Below are positions 14,121 through 28,275 of a DNA stretch of 64,000 nt, piece after piece. The position numbers and the translations under genes are program-made. The stretch is from Lamellibrachia satsuma. Its lineage: Eukaryota > Annelida > Polychaeta > Sabellida > Siboglinidae. The stretch covers positions 908,501 to 972,500 of the forward strand of contig BSQZ01000060.1 in NCBI GenBank assembly GCA_033239005.1, given 5' to 3'. A model generated the notes under the pieces. The model was given only the letters and a program-made list of their open reading frames with translations. It did no database searches and was not told the origin of the DNA. Each line of letters starts with the position of its first letter. Position 1 is the stretch's first letter.

Positions 14121-15073
14121 ATTTAACAAGATTTAACAAGATTTGCCATCCAAGCCAAAGGCCCAGATGGCAAGTGGACAAGGAAGCCATTGGCTTATCG
14201 AGAGTCCAACAATGTTCACCTACTTATAACCCGCCCCCCTGAGATATGTGTCAACCTTGTTTTTAAACATATTCACGCTGCTAGCAGTTACACAATCCGT
14301 AGACAATTTGTTCCATTCATTTATTGTCCTCTGTGAGAATGAGTGCTTCCTGATGTCCAATCTACATTGATCCTTTACTAATTTTACCTCATGTCCTCTA
14401 GTTCTGCTATCCTTCTTGAGTGAGAAAAACATATTTCTATCAATATTTTCATACCAATTCAATATCTTAAAAACTTCAATCTGATCTCCTCTTAACCTCC
14501 TTGTCTCTAGAGTTGTTAAACCACATTCTTTCAGGCGTTCTTCATAACTAAGGTCTCTAAGTTCTGGAATCGTTTTAATTGCTCTCCTTTGTATGCGCTC
14601 AAGCGTATCTATATCCTTCTTACGATATGGTCTCCATGCTTGTATACAGTATTCTAAATGAGGTCTAACTATTGCTTTATAAAGAGGTATAATTAACTTT
14701 TTTCCCTTGTATGTTATGTTTCTTCTAATCAATCCAAGAATTTGATTACCCTTTGAAGCTGCAATACCACACTGCTCTGAAACTTTCATATCAGCGCTTA
14801 TTGTAACTCCTAAGTCCTTTTCTTTTACAGTAGTACCCAGAACAGTATCTCCCATTTTATAGTTTACATTCAAGTTCCCATGTCCTGAATGTAAGCATTT
14901 ACATTTACCAAAATTGAACAGCATCTGCCATTTCTCAGACCATTTCACTAATCTGTCTAGATCGTTTTGTAAATGTTGTTTATCACCATCAGTATTAACC
15001 TTTCTAAACAGTTTTGTGTCATCCGCAAATTTCAGTACGTTACTTGTTATACTGTCGTCCAAGTTATTGATAT
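14121..15073 (-). mobile_element. CR1-like LINE, copy 3 (5' truncated)
   Basis: Minus-strand copy whose 3' tail (ATTTAACAAGATTTAACAAG on the plus strand) starts at 14121, directly against the L2/Rex-like remnant, and whose 5' end is cut at about 15073, one codon block upstream of the catalytic aspartates. The coding part 15062-14220 is open for 280 residues: FADDTKLFRKVN at its start, then FGKCKCLHSGHGN, HLEYCIQAWRPYRKKD, LTTLETRRLRGDQIEVFKI, then the C-terminal NEWNKL segment. The long uninterrupted frame indicates a fairly recent insertion. Confidence 0.9.
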
Positions 15074-15351
15074 GTTATGTAGACCATATATATAAAAGGG
15101 CACAACAACATCAGTTGTTTCCGGAAATTAAGGAGTTTTAATGTCAGTGAATAGGTTCTGCAGTTGGTGTACAGATCTGTGATTGAAAGTGTGCTTTCTT
15201 TTTAACCTAGTTCATGGTATGACAATTTGTCTGCCAAGAGCAAGGCAAGGCTGGCTCGGGGGGTAAACTAGGAGGGCAAAATTGTTGGTATCAAACAACT
15301 GCAGCTGTGTGATCTTTATCAACTTTGAGAAGGAAATCTGTTCAGATTCAC
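15074..15351. other. No gene recognised
   Basis: Short unique segment between LINE copy 3 and a minisatellite. Confidence 0.4.
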
Positions 15352-15487
15352 CATGATCCCACTCATCCACTCAATTCACCATGATCCCACTCATCCACGC
15401 AATTCACCATGATCCCACTCATCCACGCAATTCACCATGATCCCACTCATCCACTCAATTCACCATGATCCCACTCATCCACTCAAT
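15352..15487. repeat. 28-bp minisatellite
   Basis: About five tandem copies of a 28-bp unit containing TTCACCATGATCCCACTCAT. Confidence 0.95.
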
Positions 15488-15633
15488 TCTGCTTTTGAAA
15501 CTCTCCCGTCTGGTCGATGACTCAGAATGCCCCTTACTCGCAAAAACTGTTACAAGATATATTTTGCTCCGTCAGCCATAAGCATATTGAATCCTAGGGC
15601 ATGAACTTGCTGTTGCATATCATGTCCAACTCG

Positions 15634-15703
<70 letters not shown>

Positions 15704-15714
15704 CGTTCGTGCGT
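15634..15714. repeat. (GT)n microsatellite
   Basis: GT dinucleotide run with occasional TTT interruptions. Confidence 0.97.
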
Positions 15715-16019
15715 GTTGAAATTGAATTGGTGTGATAACAATGATGTAATGATGTACAGTACTTACAAACATTTTTTATATGTTTCAGTTGTCTCATATA
15801 TTAATAATTTCTCTTATTGTTTATACCTTAACAGTATGAGCCCAAAGGAAAATGTCCATTTTATGTGAAGCATTCAATGGACAATAAAGGTTTTTCAATT
15901 TCAATTTAATTCAACTAGTTCGGTGGAAAGTATTTGGTTGTCACTCTTTGTTTGTTCAGGAGAACTTGTTCGGTATTTTACGCTATATTTTCTTGTATTA
16001 TTTTCTGGTATGTTATGGT
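15715..16019. other. No gene recognised
   Basis: AT-rich spacer without coding or repeat signal. Confidence 0.4.
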
Positions 16020-16200
16020 ACGCTGTAATTATTGCTTGTCATTGTACCCTGCATGTTATTGTTTGTCATTGTACCCTGTATGTTCTTGTTTGTCATTGTA
16101 CCCTTATGTTATTGTTTGTCTTTGTACCCTTATGTTCTTGTTTGTCAATGTATCCTGTATGTTCGTGTTTGTCATCATACGCTGTATTTTCTTGTATACA
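16020..16200. repeat. Degenerate ~27-bp minisatellite
   Basis: Six or seven imperfect copies of a unit like GTTTGTCATTGTACCCTGTA. Frames across it are open only because of the repeat. Confidence 0.8.
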
Positions 16201-17010
16201 TGTTTGAACAACGTCGCCGACAACACTCTGTGAATGAATATTCTCAAGCACAGTTAACATAGTCAACCATAGGTCAATTCGACGCGTCTCGATCTTCGTC
16301 TTTCACGCACTCGGTAAGAGCTCTAACAAAATGTTTATACCACGCCCCCATTTTATTCATCCAGCACTTTCTTTCACGCAATGAGTAACAGGTTTTCCGC
16401 ACTACCCTACATAGTTAATAACCGCGTCACATTATTCGTTTTCCTATGGTACTATGCAATTACACAAACGTTTGGTTATATATTGAATACATGTGAATTT
16501 GAAGGTAGTTGATGTCATAGTTGGATGGATTATTGTTAGCATTTTCATTACGAATATGTTCTAATTGGCTATTAATCATTTTATAAAAAAGGTTATGAAA
16601 ACCTTCAATGGCGTGTAATTATCGCTATGATCACAACTACTAAAGTTCAAACAGCGAAACTGGGCCATACAATAATGCGGGTACATAGCTGCATGTTTGT
16701 ACCAAAGGTATGTTCTGATACAGGTATCCAATGATTGAACCCCTCACAGCACTTTACCCTTCACCCCCGACAAATACGGTGACTGACAAACACGGTGACT
16801 GACAAACACGGTGACTGACAAACACGGTGACTGACAAACATCTTCATTTCAAGACCAACTCGACTTATCTGGGAAGTTTCAGCCAAGCTACAATTACTGC
16901 GCGAAAGATATTCACTTACATATGCACCGCTGTCTAGCCAGGTATTCGTTTATACTGCTGAGTGAACTGAGGCAACGTTGAGTGAGTTAAATTGCGCAAG
17001 CTTCGAAACA
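16201..17010. repeat. Spacer containing a small 16-bp tandem repeat (about 16775-16840)
   Basis: Apart from four copies of GACAAACACGGTGACT near 16775-16840, I see no gene or RNA. Confidence 0.6.
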
Positions 17011-17092
17011 GCAGCACGAGGACTCGAACCCGGGTTCTCTCGAGTGAGAGCCCTATATTCTAGCCACAACGCCGCCGCCCCACACGGTCGTT
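17011..17092 (-). mobile_element. tRNA-like sequence, probable head of a tRNA-derived SINE
   Basis: On the minus strand an A-box-like TGGCTAGAATATAGGG is followed about 45 bp later by a perfect RNA polymerase III B box, GGTTCGAGTCC (plus-strand positions 17020-17030). The stem arms do not form a clean tRNA cloverleaf by eye, so a SINE head is more likely than a functional tRNA gene. No copy elsewhere in the window defines its body. Confidence 0.55.
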
Positions 17093-18100
17093 ACAGAAAC
17101 ACGTCCATGTTCAACAATCATGTAAAATAATTACACATATATGTACAATATGTGCGTGCGTGGGAGCGTACGTGTGCACGTGTGTCCATGTATGTGTGCG
17201 TGCGTGCGTGCGTGTATGCGTGTGGTTTGTGTGTACATATTGTCTTGGGGTTTGTGTTTGGATATGTTGGTGTAATGTTTGGCTCTCTCTGTACTATCTC
17301 TTCCTTCCACTGACACAGGAACTAGAAACTGACCTAAGAAAAACATATATACATAGCCTTGGAGGCACGACGCTGATCTGGGGACGTCATAGCTCTTGTC
17401 TCTGGTGAAGTGGTTATCAAATACTTAGTGATTACATTTGATATGGTAGAAGGTAGAAGATCGACATATCTAGCGCCAAAACAGTCGCGTCGAGCTTTCG
17501 TTGATTGCATAAGACACGAAAACGTGAATTATACAATGCTACCAATGCACTTGAAACGGGATTTTTTTTATGTTAAAACTGATTTAGCCTATCGAAAATC
17601 CGGTTCGTTGATGTCTAAATGTGTAGTGTGTGAATAGTTTATGCATCAATCGCAGTCGATTTAATATAAAAAAAATTTTTTTCAAAATACCGAAAACATT
17701 TACTTCAATCGTTAGACCTGGTAAAGCTCAAAATAGCGGATATCCAAAATGATAAACGCTGTGCGGGTCAATGCAACCATGGGCGGGACTTCAATCCTCT
17801 CGCTGATCGTATGATAAATTTACGAAATTTCACCAAGAGTGAATGTTTGACCAAACCTTAAATAATTTGTATGATTATTTCACAAAAACTACATGCAAAC
17901 GTTGCACACACAAGCTAGCATGTTGCAGTGAATACTATATAAGCTTGATTTTTTGCAAAACGAATTTCAAATGAGACTAGTGGAAACATCGAATTGATGT
18001 CATAGTATAGCCATAAAACAAAACAAAACGAGATTCTTGTATTACGTACGTTGGGAGAGTCGAAGAAAAGACGCGTGACGTCAACAATTGTACGTAACTG
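17093..18100. other. Spacer with a GT-rich tract; no gene recognised
   Basis: Contains a GTGCGTGCGT-rich tract at about 17150-17225. An open frame at 17410-17637 has no recognisable domain. Nothing matches the peptide-gene exon pattern. Confidence 0.4.
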
Positions 18101-18178
18101 TTCACGCACACACGCACACATGCACGCACACACGCGTACACGCGCGGACGCACACATACTCGCACACAAACAAACAAA
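18101..18178. repeat. CA/CG-rich dinucleotide tract
   Basis: Imperfect ACAC/GCAC run about 430 bp upstream of the first peptide gene. It could adopt Z-DNA, but no function is shown. Confidence 0.8.
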
Positions 18179-18530
18179 ACGTATTACTATGTTTGCAGTT
18201 CAACTACTAGAATGAGTGTGTATACTAGATAAACTCGACAGCGCCACTTCGACACAATAATCATAAACTCTCCCTAAAGAAAACCTTTCAAGAATAAACC
18301 TGTTGAAAACACCAACCTGTTACCATCTAGCACACGTGTGCGCGTCGCATATCTTGTGACATTGAAATGCGCACTATGCACATCGCACATACACATGTCA
18401 CATGGCAATATTCCAATGTGTCTCTGTTGATCCAAACAAACTATTGGCGTCAGCAGCTGTACAAGTGTTTCCCACTGAGATTGTAATAACACATTCCGTC
18501 TACCACGGGACGTCTATAGCAAGAGAGGCA

Positions 18531-18540
18531 GATATATAGG
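18531..18540 (+). promoter_or_regulatory. TATA box candidate of peptide gene 1
   Basis: GATATATAGG lies about 75 bp upstream of the mini-exon ATG at 18610. With a usual 30-bp spacing this would give a 5' leader of about 45 nt. Peptide genes 3 and 4 have TATA-like sequences about 100-120 bp upstream of their ATGs. Confidence 0.45.
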
Positions 18541-18609
18541 AACTGTCAACATTACAGCACATATCACGACAACATTCGTATTCGCGAGACTTACTGGAAG
18601 GCCGCAACT

Positions 18610-19034
18610 ATGAACATCTACTTAGTAAGTACTGATCTCTAAGTTATCATGTTTGATTTTCATCAGTGTATCATCACAAAACTATGATAATTTGATTTTG
18701 TAGCAGAAACCTTACTATAGCCATGCTGTAATCAGCATTTCAGATTTAATTTTAAAGGCTAACCCAATGTTTGTTTCATTACAAAACGATGGTGTTTATT
18801 CTTCAGATCGTGATCCTCCTGATGATGGCCTCTCTTGTGAGAGAGGGTTTCGGTTCCCAGGATGATACTGCTTTGTATAAGAAGTGCCTGGAATATTGTT
18901 GGTCGATTTACTCGAAATGCATGAGGCGGTCCTGCCCCTACACGGATCTCAGCTACAGAGAACGCATCGTTAAGTGCTGGAAAGACCTCCAAGTGTGTGA
19001 CAAGAGGTGCAGCAAACTTCTCATTTCCGACTAA
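18610..19034 (+). CDS. Secreted cysteine-rich helical-hairpin peptide, gene 1
   Basis: Two coding exons, 18610-18624 and 18807-19034, separated by a 182-bp GT-AG intron (GTAAGT donor, TTCTTCAG acceptor) in phase 0. Exon 1 encodes only MNIYL; exon 2 continues the signal peptide (IVILLMMASL). The precursor is 80 residues. After a likely cleavage near VREGFG, the mature domain has cysteines spaced C-x3-C-x6-C-x4-C-x13-C-x6-C-x3-C, and is basic (K/R-rich). Start choice rests on the identical exon layout in the three other family members at 39.2, 44.3 and 57.5 kb, all on this strand. The family is not one I recognise. The paired, mirrored spacing fits two antiparallel helices joined by nested disulfides, as in small extracellular signalling or defence peptides. 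Seven cysteines leave one, in the loop, unpaired within the chain. Function unknown. Confidence 0.82.
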
Positions 19035-19599
19035 TACAAACTTGGAAGCATCACTGTGAAAGAAATGCAAAATGAGTAGTTTAGTTATATCAACAGTACC
19101 ATGACATCACCATGAAAAAAACCCGTTTACTGGTTCTGTTGAGAAAAGAATTGCCAATGTTTGTGGATCTAGCATTGCCATTATTAACTATATATGACTG
19201 TGTTGATCTGCTATTTCTATGCATAAAAACAATCTTGACACTTTCGAAAGATCGATTAATATAGTATATATAAAACATTGTGTATCTACCTAGTGTGTGA
19301 AATGTAATGTAATGCATGAATAAGTGTATGATATTTAAACAAATGACTGTCATTTGTTTGGAACGTATGTTTACATGGCCAACAACGGCTAGAACTACAA
19401 ACAAACTCACTCACAGACGTATGAATTCAATTCGCTTCGAATTCCAACGACGTAACTCGGTTGTGTTCTCATTAAAGATCCCTCCTCAGTTCGATGTGTT
19501 CCTCTTTTCGTTTCACAGTTATTACGCGAAAATGTAAAGTTTGTATATGTTACAGCATAACATAGTTGCATATACTTATGTCTAAATGGCAGATTGATT
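19035..19599. other. 3' flank of peptide gene 1; no further gene seen
   Basis: Presumed 3' UTR and spacer. I see no canonical AATAAA close to the stop codon; CATAAAA near 19220 and ATTAAA near 19473 are possible variants. Confidence 0.4.
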
Positions 19600-20007
19600 T
19601 AAATTTAACAAGATTTAACAAGTTTACCATCCAAAACTACAAGTTCCAGATGGCAAGTGACCAAAGAAGCCATTGGCTTATCTTTCTTCTGTGGTTCTAC
19701 ATTGTATATTCTTCGTCCATGTTTCCATGTCCTCTGTGTGTGCATTTAAACTTCCCAACATTTAATAACATTTGTCATTTTTCAGATCATTTAACCAGTT
19801 TATCTAGATCATCTTGTAAACTGTGTTTATAGGTGTCATTTAAAACCTTTCTGAATACTATTTGGGTCATTTGTAAATGTCAGTACTTTGTTAGATATGT
19901 CATCTTCCAAATCATTTGGATATATTAAAAATAGTATAGGTCCTAATATTGATTCATGTGGTACCCCACCCAAAACAGATTTCCTGTTCGAAGTCTAACC
20001 AACTACT
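19600..20007 (-). mobile_element. CR1-like LINE, copy 4, 3' part (interrupted)
   Basis: Minus-strand LINE with the family tail (ATTTAACAAGATTTAACAAG at about 19602) and internal deletions. Coding remnants match copy 1 around the FGKCKC and GVPQGS regions. It breaks at 20007 where GGGCCAATGTCCCAAAAA starts, and resumes at 25485. Confidence 0.85.
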
Positions 20008-20710
20008 GGGCCAATGTCCCAAAAAGTGTGCAGTTGGTGTTGCAACAGGTAAAATAAAATCAATGTATTATTTCAAAACAAAAGGTTGTATTTTGCTATT
20101 GTACGTATAATTAGGCATAGTATCAATAAGTATCCAAATCCAATATGAATTACTTTTTATGACAGTCACATGAAGTCAAACATGAGTTTCATGAAGTGTC
20201 CAGCGAACAATGAACAATGCAAATGACAGGGACATAGGACAATCTTGTTGGGTTTTCTAGTATACATGTCAATGAACAAGAAACAAAAGGTACAAAATGA
20301 CATTTGACTTTGACATTTTTTTCTTCATGGTTACTTTGGTTATAGTTTTTTGCACTGTTTGTTGGAACGACCATCTTTCAACTATTGCAGTTCTTTCAGA
20401 AAAGTGTTGTACATTTTACTTGATACATAATCAGCAACCTGTATAGGTTATTTATGGCTGTATCAACTGCCTGGGTTTGAGACTTGGTGAAATGTTAGCT
20501 AACACAAGTACTGCCATTGGTGACGCTGGACACTCAATATAGCTTAAATTAGACAATACCATTATTCTTCATCATAGAGTAGGAAATGGTTATGAAAACT
20601 TAAAACATGTTGTTACATGTAGCAATATGCAAACATAGAATCATTACTGGTTTTGGTTTATTTTACTTTATGCAATTTTCTTAATTTCTATTTTGTTTAG
20701 TTTTTTTAAA

Positions 20711-20985
20711 CTAAACAACAACAACACATTAGGCAGATAACTAAACAACAATAACACGTTAGGCAGATAACTAAACAACAATAACACGTTAGGCAGATAA
20801 CTAAACAACAATAACACGTTAGGCAGATAACTAAACAACAATGACACGTTAGGCAGATAACTAAACAACAATAACACGTTAGGCAGATAACTAAACAACA
20901 ATAACACATTAGACAGATAACTAAACAACAATAACACGTTAGGCAGATAACTAAACAACAATATCACGTTAGGTAGATAACTAAT
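20711..20985. repeat. 30-bp minisatellite
   Basis: About nine copies of a 30-bp unit containing AACAACAATAACACGTTAGG, inside the TIR transposon. Confidence 0.96.
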
Positions 20986-21112
20986 GTAGAATTGTAATGT
21001 TTGAATGTCGTGGTTTACAAGCTATTGACCAGACAAGGTACTTCCGACAACAAATAAAAAAATTGCATTTCAAAATATATATTATTTTACTTTTAATTGT
21101 TAATTTCACTTG

Positions 21113-21487
21113 TGAGGCTGGGCACTCAGTGGTGACGCTGGACACTCAGTGGTGACGCTGACACTCAGTGGTGACGCTGGACACTCAGTGGTGACGCTGG
21201 ACACTCAGTGGTGACGCTGGACACTCAGTGGTGAGGCTGGACACTCAGTGGTGAGGCTGGACACTCAGTGGTGAGGCTGGGCACTCAGTGGTGACGCTGG
21301 ACACTCAGTGGTGACGCTGGACACTCAGTGGTGATGCTGGGCTCTCAGTGGTGACGTTGGACACTTAGTGGTGACGCTGACACTCAGTGGTGACGCTGGG
21401 CACTCAGTGGTGACGCTGACACTCAGTGGTGACGCTGACACTCAGTGGTGACGCTGAAAACTCAGTGGTGACGCTGAAAACTCAGCG
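21113..21487. repeat. 20-bp array carrying the GTGACGCTGG motif
   Basis: Eighteen or so tandem copies of GTGGTGACGCTGGACACTCA with small variants. The core GTGACGCTGG also occurs singly at about 20519 in the same orientation, and inverted near 24124, 24334, 24499 and 24663. It may be a transposase-binding type subterminal repeat that has been amplified. Confidence 0.9.
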
Positions 21488-21634
21488 GACACACGTTGGG
21501 CAGAACTGACCTAAAGCCCATTGGTTTTCTGATTAAAAGAAATCACACTGATGCATTTGTGGAGTTATCTTCAACAGATCGAGAGTGTAGACATCCCACG
21601 TTTTTTTCCCGGTGGAACTGCAGCTTGTGCAACC

Positions 21635-21742
21635 CACCGGTTGAGGTGTAGAGGCCAGAGTTTTCTAACCCACCGGTTGAGGTGTAGAGGCCAGAGTTTT
21701 CTAACCCACCGGTTGAGGTGTAGAAGCCAGAGTTTTCCAACC
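21635..21742. repeat. 36-bp minisatellite, three copies
   Basis: Three tandem copies of a 36-bp unit containing CACCGGTTGAGGTGTAGAGG, just beyond the stop codon of the transposon's minus-strand gene. Confidence 0.92.
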
Positions 21743-21795
21743 CGGACAACTTGGTACAAACCGATGGCCGTCCAGTATGCAACATTCTTCAGTTC

Positions 21796-23953
<2,158 letters not shown>

Positions 23954-24019
23954 GTAGAACCAAACATTTATTAACCTCCATTTTATTCAAATTTTATAAA
24001 AAATAACATGATTTTTTTT

Positions 24020-24439
24020 AATATTCTCATGAGATGTGCACTTATTGTAACTTATATAACCGTATTTATGCGATAGACCCTGAACGGACCTATTCCCCCA
24101 ATTGTGTATCCACCTTCACCATGGCCAGCGTCACCACCGAGTTTGATAGTCACATTTCTCCGAACATACCTATACATTTCAGCCAAATGACGTTATAAGG
24201 TTGTGTTCACATCCTTATCTTGTTTCTCTAATATTCTCATGAGATGTGCACTTATTGTAACTTATATAACCGTATTTATGCGATAGACCCTGAACGGACC
24301 TATTCCCCCAATTGTGTATCCACCTTCACCATGGCCAGCGTCACCACCGAGTTTGATAGTCACATTTCTCCGAACATACCTATACATTTCAGCCAAATGA
24401 CGTTATAAGGTTGTGTTCACATCCTTATCTTGTTTCTCT
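24020..24439. repeat. 210-bp tandem duplication
   Basis: Bases 24020-24229 are repeated at 24230-24439, identical by eye. Each copy contains one CCAGCGTCACCACC, the inverted form of the 20-bp array's core. Confidence 0.95.
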
Positions 24440-25466
24440 AATGCATATTGACAGCTGGTAATTAAAGGAAATTGGTCCTACCAGTAACCAGCAAATTTCC
24501 AGCGTCACCACGTTTTTTGTAGGAATTTGTTTTTATTAAACTATGTGTGAACTGTTTTCATAGAAAGGAAGAGAAACATGACACATGCAAATCGTAAATG
24601 AGGATTCCAGTGTTAATTACTGCCAGTAGACGTACTTGAAATGATTTTTGGTCAGTCGGCATGTCCAGCGTCACCAAGCAGCTTAGACATTGGGATTACT
24701 CGTAGATTAACTTTCTCGCAGATCAACTAATTCTATTCGTTCATTTGCTTGTCCGCATGATAACTCTATAAATATTTATCATTTTACCATATTCACCTTC
24801 TTCTCTGATACCATTTCATCTGAACTAGGTAATAACTCGCTAAATATGTCTTGTAAGAGTCGAAAAGGTATCAACGTTGAAACCATTTTTGCTGAAAAAT
24901 GTATCACCGTAGTTCCTATAAGTCAAGGTAGGTTGCGCCCTGAGCGATGCTTTTTCAGTTTTGTCGCCAGTGACGCTGGACAGGCAGTGACGCTGGATAC
25001 GCCCCAAGTTCGTGTTTTTCTCCTCAGACCACGAACTATCGTGATTATTGGTTCTGTCATAGATGTAGCAGGGGATTTGCTTGTAAATACGAAATAGTTA
25101 AAAACGGTGTGTGTACCTTTCCGATTTTTCTTGAAATTTTGTTTACTCAACTTTTTAAAGAGAATTTTTATATTGTACACACCTGAGACACACTTCAATT
25201 GCCCATTGCATTCAGAAGAAAACAATCGATACCGTTTTTCCATTGGTAATGATTAAAAATTTAGGAACTTCAAATGGACAGGCGATTTTTGCCATTTTTG
25301 GTTACCATTTACAATTTGTTTACCATTTTAACCATTACCAAGACAGGCAAACTATATATGCACTGAAAGTTCATGGCATGACCATTCCATGGTGAAATGT
25401 ATGTCAACCTAACTTACAAATTCACTTGATGAGAGACAACCGACACGATTTTTATCAATTGTAATT
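24440..25466. promoter_or_regulatory. Right subterminal region of the TIR transposon with GTGACGCTGG-type motifs
   Basis: Inverted motifs CCAGCGTCACCA lie near 24499 and 24663; two direct copies (AGTGACGCTGGA) lie near 24969 and 24988. An open plus-strand frame at 24846-25097 and a minus-strand frame at 25243-24923 are unassigned; either might hold a 5' exon of the transposon gene. Confidence 0.5.
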
Positions 25467-25484
25467 TTTTTGGGACATTGGCCC

Positions 25485-26280
25485 TACTACTACTTTCTGT
25501 CTTATGTCTGTAAGGCTTTTTTCTATCTAGTTGATTACATCATTACCTATGCCGTAGGCTTTTAGTCTAAGTAACAATCTTTGATGTGACACTTTATCGA
25601 AAGCATTCTGAAAATCTAAGTAGCCAAATCCACTGGTGACCCATCATCTACCCACTTTGTAATTTCTTCCAACAAAACATAAGAGATTGGTTAGATCTTG
25701 CTTTTAGGAACCCATGTTGAGATGTATGTATTAATTGATGCTTTACGAGGAATTCCACCTTGTGGTCTCTTTATAAATTTGCATACAACTAATGTTGTGT
25801 GCAAACTCACTGGTCTGTAATTTTCTGACTTGTTCCTCGATCCCTTCTAAATTGCGGCGTAATGTTAGCTACTTTCCATTCTGAAGGAACTATTACCTCT
25901 TCAAGTGACAAATTAAACACTTTTACAAGTGGTGTACTAATCTGCTCTACAATTTTTGTGGTATCCCATCAACCCCAGGTGATTTATTATCTTTAATTTT
26001 CTTGATGTTCTTTGCTATCATTCAGGAGTTACAAATAACTGCCTTAAATTATCTGTTTTATCGCCCTCGAGTTTAGTAGCTGGAAATTGAAGTGAGCCGA
26101 TATTTTCTGCGATAAACACTGAGTTAAAACACTCATTCATAACCTATGCCATTTGAAACCCGTCTGAAATTATGTTTCCACTGTTGTTTTCCAGTGGTCC
26201 TACCTTATCTCGAACTTTCTGTTTACTTCTTACATAAGCGTGGAATATCTTACTGTTATTTTATTATTACGTGCCATTTT
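25485..26280 (-). mobile_element. CR1-like LINE, copy 4, 5' part (continuation)
   Basis: Continues the LINE broken at 20007. The plus strand reads CTTTCTGTCTTATGTCTG and then TTGATTACATCATTACCTA, matching copy 1 from 1930 on. Remnants of the KDNKSPGVDGIP and NYRPVSLT regions can be followed with several indels. Similarity ends near 26280. Confidence 0.85.
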
Positions 26281-26382
26281 GTTTCTTTTGGTAACTTTGT
26301 TACAACAAATTGCTTCCTCACAATCTGCTTCAGTCTTCAGTATTATTTCATATGCTTTGATATAATAATTTATATGTAATTT

Positions 26383-26945
<563 letters not shown>

Positions 26946-27586
26946 CATTAGTTGTGTCGTCGTGCTAGTATGAATCACTCATTTTGTGAACTTCAAATGT
27001 GCACTAGGCAACGGTAAACAAAACTGTTGACACACCGTTGTCGTCAGTGGTATAAGTGTTTCCTATAGGCGTACAGGTGTTTTCGTCTAAAGCGCGTGAT
27101 CACTGTAATATTTGACTGATAAACATATATAAAGTTTATATATGCATTGGTCAGATATAATTAGTGAATTATCGCTATAGGTTAAATACACTATAACGTA
27201 AGAAAGAGCATCATAATTAGCACTGTCAAGCCCTATTTGCAGGTACCGTGTGAAGGCAAAAGCTATGTGAATTTGCTCTGTAATTACAAGCATAGTAAAC
27301 TGTTGGCCTTCAGGCTGAAAAGTGCTTTTGAGTCGCCGAATCAGAAGCACCTATTAAGGTGCAGTATAACAACTTGCTCTGCTCCCCCGGCATATAGCTA
27401 CATCGCTTAATTAGACTGGCCTGGACAAGTTAATTAGTCATGTGATATTTGCAGAGCATCCTATTGGCCAGTGGTGTGCGCGGAAAACATTGCTGGAAGA
27501 AAGTGGGAGCAGGTGTTTTTTAAGTCACTTTGCTTCATTGCACCAATCGATCACCAGCCGCGAATTATTCCTGACTTTTAGATAAA
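26946..27586. other. No gene recognised
   Basis: Unique sequence. A patch near 26990-27075 weakly recalls the region upstream of peptide gene 1 (AAGTGTTTCC and nearby words), too weak to call. Confidence 0.35.
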
Positions 27587-27679
27587 TTGTTATTCATTGT
27601 TATATTGGTTATACTGTGGTCTGAAAACGATCGAAGAACCGTAGACGCAGCCGCAGGATCAATTCTGGATTCACCAAAT

Positions 27680-28275
27680 TCTGTAAGTATAGCGCAGAGC
27701 GTTTTACTTGTCGGCCGTAGCTACGTTCCCCGCTTGGTGCGTTTCATGCGGGAGACAAACCGGGATAATTTTGAGTTTAAAGCAGCACGCACCGAATGCA
27801 ATTACTCTGGTCGAGGGGGAGCTACCATTGCAAAACTTGTTGCAAATGGGGTGTTTGCAAAACTGGCAAACATCGCCCACACGTGGTTACTTTCGACGTT
27901 GGAACGAATGACGTAGAGAAGCACTGAGCGGACTCCGCAGAGCTTGTTGGGGACCTGTTCAGCTCGCTCGGCGTTGCATGGCTGGGTTCGACGTGCAGGC
28001 GGCACGATTTTGCCCAGTGTTACCCAGGGGACCCCTGCGTTTCCGTGCGAACATACCAGACTTCCCAGCAAAAGCTGAAAACTTTAATATGACTGTGCAA
28101 CGTTTATGCGCGCGCAGCAAAAACCGGGGTTAACACGGCGGTGGTGAAACGTCAACGTTTCGTTACAGTGCTGCCATCTCTACTATGCCGTGGCCTACAC
28201 CTAAACTTGGACAGCCCCAAAAGGTACTATTTTGCATTACGCAGAGCCATCGTAGCTGCGCTAAAATAGTCTGTA
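27680..28275 (+). pseudogene. SGNH/GDSL-hydrolase-like retroelement domain, decayed
   Basis: Plus-strand fragments in the order of an SGNH esterase. Block I is LLVGRSYVPRL (usual GDS becomes GRS), then YSGRGGATIAKL. After a frameshift comes VVTFDVGTNDVE (block III, GxND), then a stop. At the end, in another frame, is RGLHLNLDSPKRYYFALRRA (block V, where the usual DxxH has lost its Asp). Such domains are known in ORF1 of some CR1-group LINEs and in some Ngaro-type retroelements. Frameshifts, stops and two altered catalytic positions make this a dead copy. It lies about 2 kb upstream of a DIRS/Ngaro-like remnant on the same strand, separated by a minisatellite. Confidence 0.6.

Noticed and set aside
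15352..16840. CRISPR-like repeat arrays (28-bp and others)
   Set aside because: The repeats are contiguous without unique spacers and the DNA is eukaryotic.
17011..17092. Functional tRNA gene
   Set aside because: The B box is perfect but acceptor and anticodon stems do not pair well by eye; a SINE head is more likely.
20668..20967. Leu-rich 'membrane protein' on the minus strand
   Set aside because: Encoded by the 30-bp minisatellite within the TIR transposon.
26990..27080. A lost paralogue's promoter resembling that of peptide gene 1
   Set aside because: Only short scattered words match; no mini-exon or cysteine exon follows.
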